Assembly (NCBI RefSeq): GCF_002028405.1
Contig: NZ_CP020046.1
Location: 1,860,001-1,924,000, forward strand
Origin: Thiomonas intermedia
GTDB lineage: Bacteria > Pseudomonadota > Gammaproteobacteria > Burkholderiales > Burkholderiaceae_C
Reading direction: 5' to 3'
DNA: 64,000 bases
Under the pieces are notes generated by a model. It searched no databases and was not told the DNA's origin. It saw nothing but the letters and a program-made list of their open reading frames with translations. Below are positions 63,634-64,000 of the stretch, piece after piece; positions within the stretch are counted from its first letter, which is position 1; every line of letters begins with the position of its first letter. Both the position numbers and the translations under genes were made by a program.

Positions 63634-64000
63634 GCAGACCCTGTTCATTGGCTTGATGTCGGGCACCTCGCTCGACGGCGTGGACGGCGTGGTGCTGGCG
63701 TCCTCGCCTGACACGCGTCCCACGGTGCGGGCCCATGCGGCCCGCGCCTTTCCCGCCGCATTGCGGGCCGCGTTTCTCGCCCTGAACGCAGCGGGCGAAG
63801 ACGAACTGCATCGTGGTGCGATGGCCTCCAGGCAACTGGCCGAGCTCTACGCTGATGTGGTTGCCGGCCTGTTGCGTGAACTCGGCCTGAAAGCCTCAGC
63901 GGTGCGCGCGGTCGGTGCGCACGGGCAGACGGTACGCCATCGTCCCGACTTCGGCTACACCGTGCAGCTCAACGCCCCTGCGCTCCTGGCCGAGCGTTGC
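63623..64000 (+). CDS. anmK: Anhydro-N-acetylmuramic acid kinase (3' end outside the window)
   Basis: Phosphorylates anhydroMurNAc released in cell-wall recycling. The visible 126 residues start at GTG 63623 with TEQTLFIGLMSGTSLDGVDG, the ATP-binding signature, and contain AVGAHGQTVRHRPDFGYTVQ. The frame is open to the window end. It follows the murein endopeptidase genes, as is common. Confidence 0.94.
   Translation, partial: MSTEQTLFIGLMSGTSLDGVDGVVLASSPDTRPTVRAHAARAFPAALRAAFLALNAAGEDELHRGAMASRQLAELYADVVAGLLRELGLKASAVRAVGAHGQTVRHRPDFGYTVQLNAPALLAERC

Overview
The window is GC-rich, densely packed chromosomal DNA from a betaproteobacterium of the Burkholderiales type. Support comes from hpf-ptsN-hprK, divergent fur/bamE, dapB-exbB-exbD, and ssb-MFS facing uvrA. 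Overall gene content suggests Thiomonas or a relative, but the genus is a guess. No rRNA, tRNA or CRISPR array was seen.

Layout. 1-9.6 kb is housekeeping and envelope DNA: the 3' part of a cardiolipin synthase gene, glyoxalase I, an SMR pump, a Tat-exported protein paired with a periplasmic binding protein, hpf-ptsN-hprK, fur, bamE, dapB and exbBD. 9.6-14.8 kb holds a periplasmic cytochrome c and two large c-di-GMP enzymes, one ending in a CZB-like zinc domain. 15.1-21.9 kb is an accessory block of decayed genes, a truncated TnsD/TniQ gene, an IS21 fragment and a panE-like/MFS/tetR operon. It is bracketed by inverted arrays of a short motif resembling Tn7 TnsB sites, so I read it as a degenerate Tn7-like element. 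21.9-36.5 kb holds an MBL-fold hydrolase, a BON protein, a QseE-QseG-QseF-type two-component locus, pyrE, rlmJ, a YegP-like gene, a flavin disulfide reductase, a UbiH/UbiM-type hydroxylase, cydDC and an OsmC protein. Next come a 390-bp MITE-like element and a methyltransferase gene broken by a repeat insertion. 37.9-46.2 kb is a complete kdpFABCDE potassium locus led by an extra 30-residue membrane peptide. 46.3-53.7 kb is a type I restriction-modification locus whose hsdM and hsdS are separated by a truncated Fic gene and an AbiE-like winged-helix/nucleotidyltransferase pair. 53.7-64 kb holds ssb, an MFS transporter, uvrA, a GlsB-like protein, tyrS, two tandem M23 peptidase genes and the start of anmK.

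Themes. A family of GC-rich palindromic repeats recurs between genes (27.9, 36.7 and 55.8 kb). Shorter relatives sit in frame inside hsdM and hsdR, and another repeat-like insertion breaks the methyltransferase gene. Most operons are tightly packed with ATGA start/stop overlaps. The most novel-looking regions are the Tn7-like block and the type I RM locus with its inserted accessory genes.
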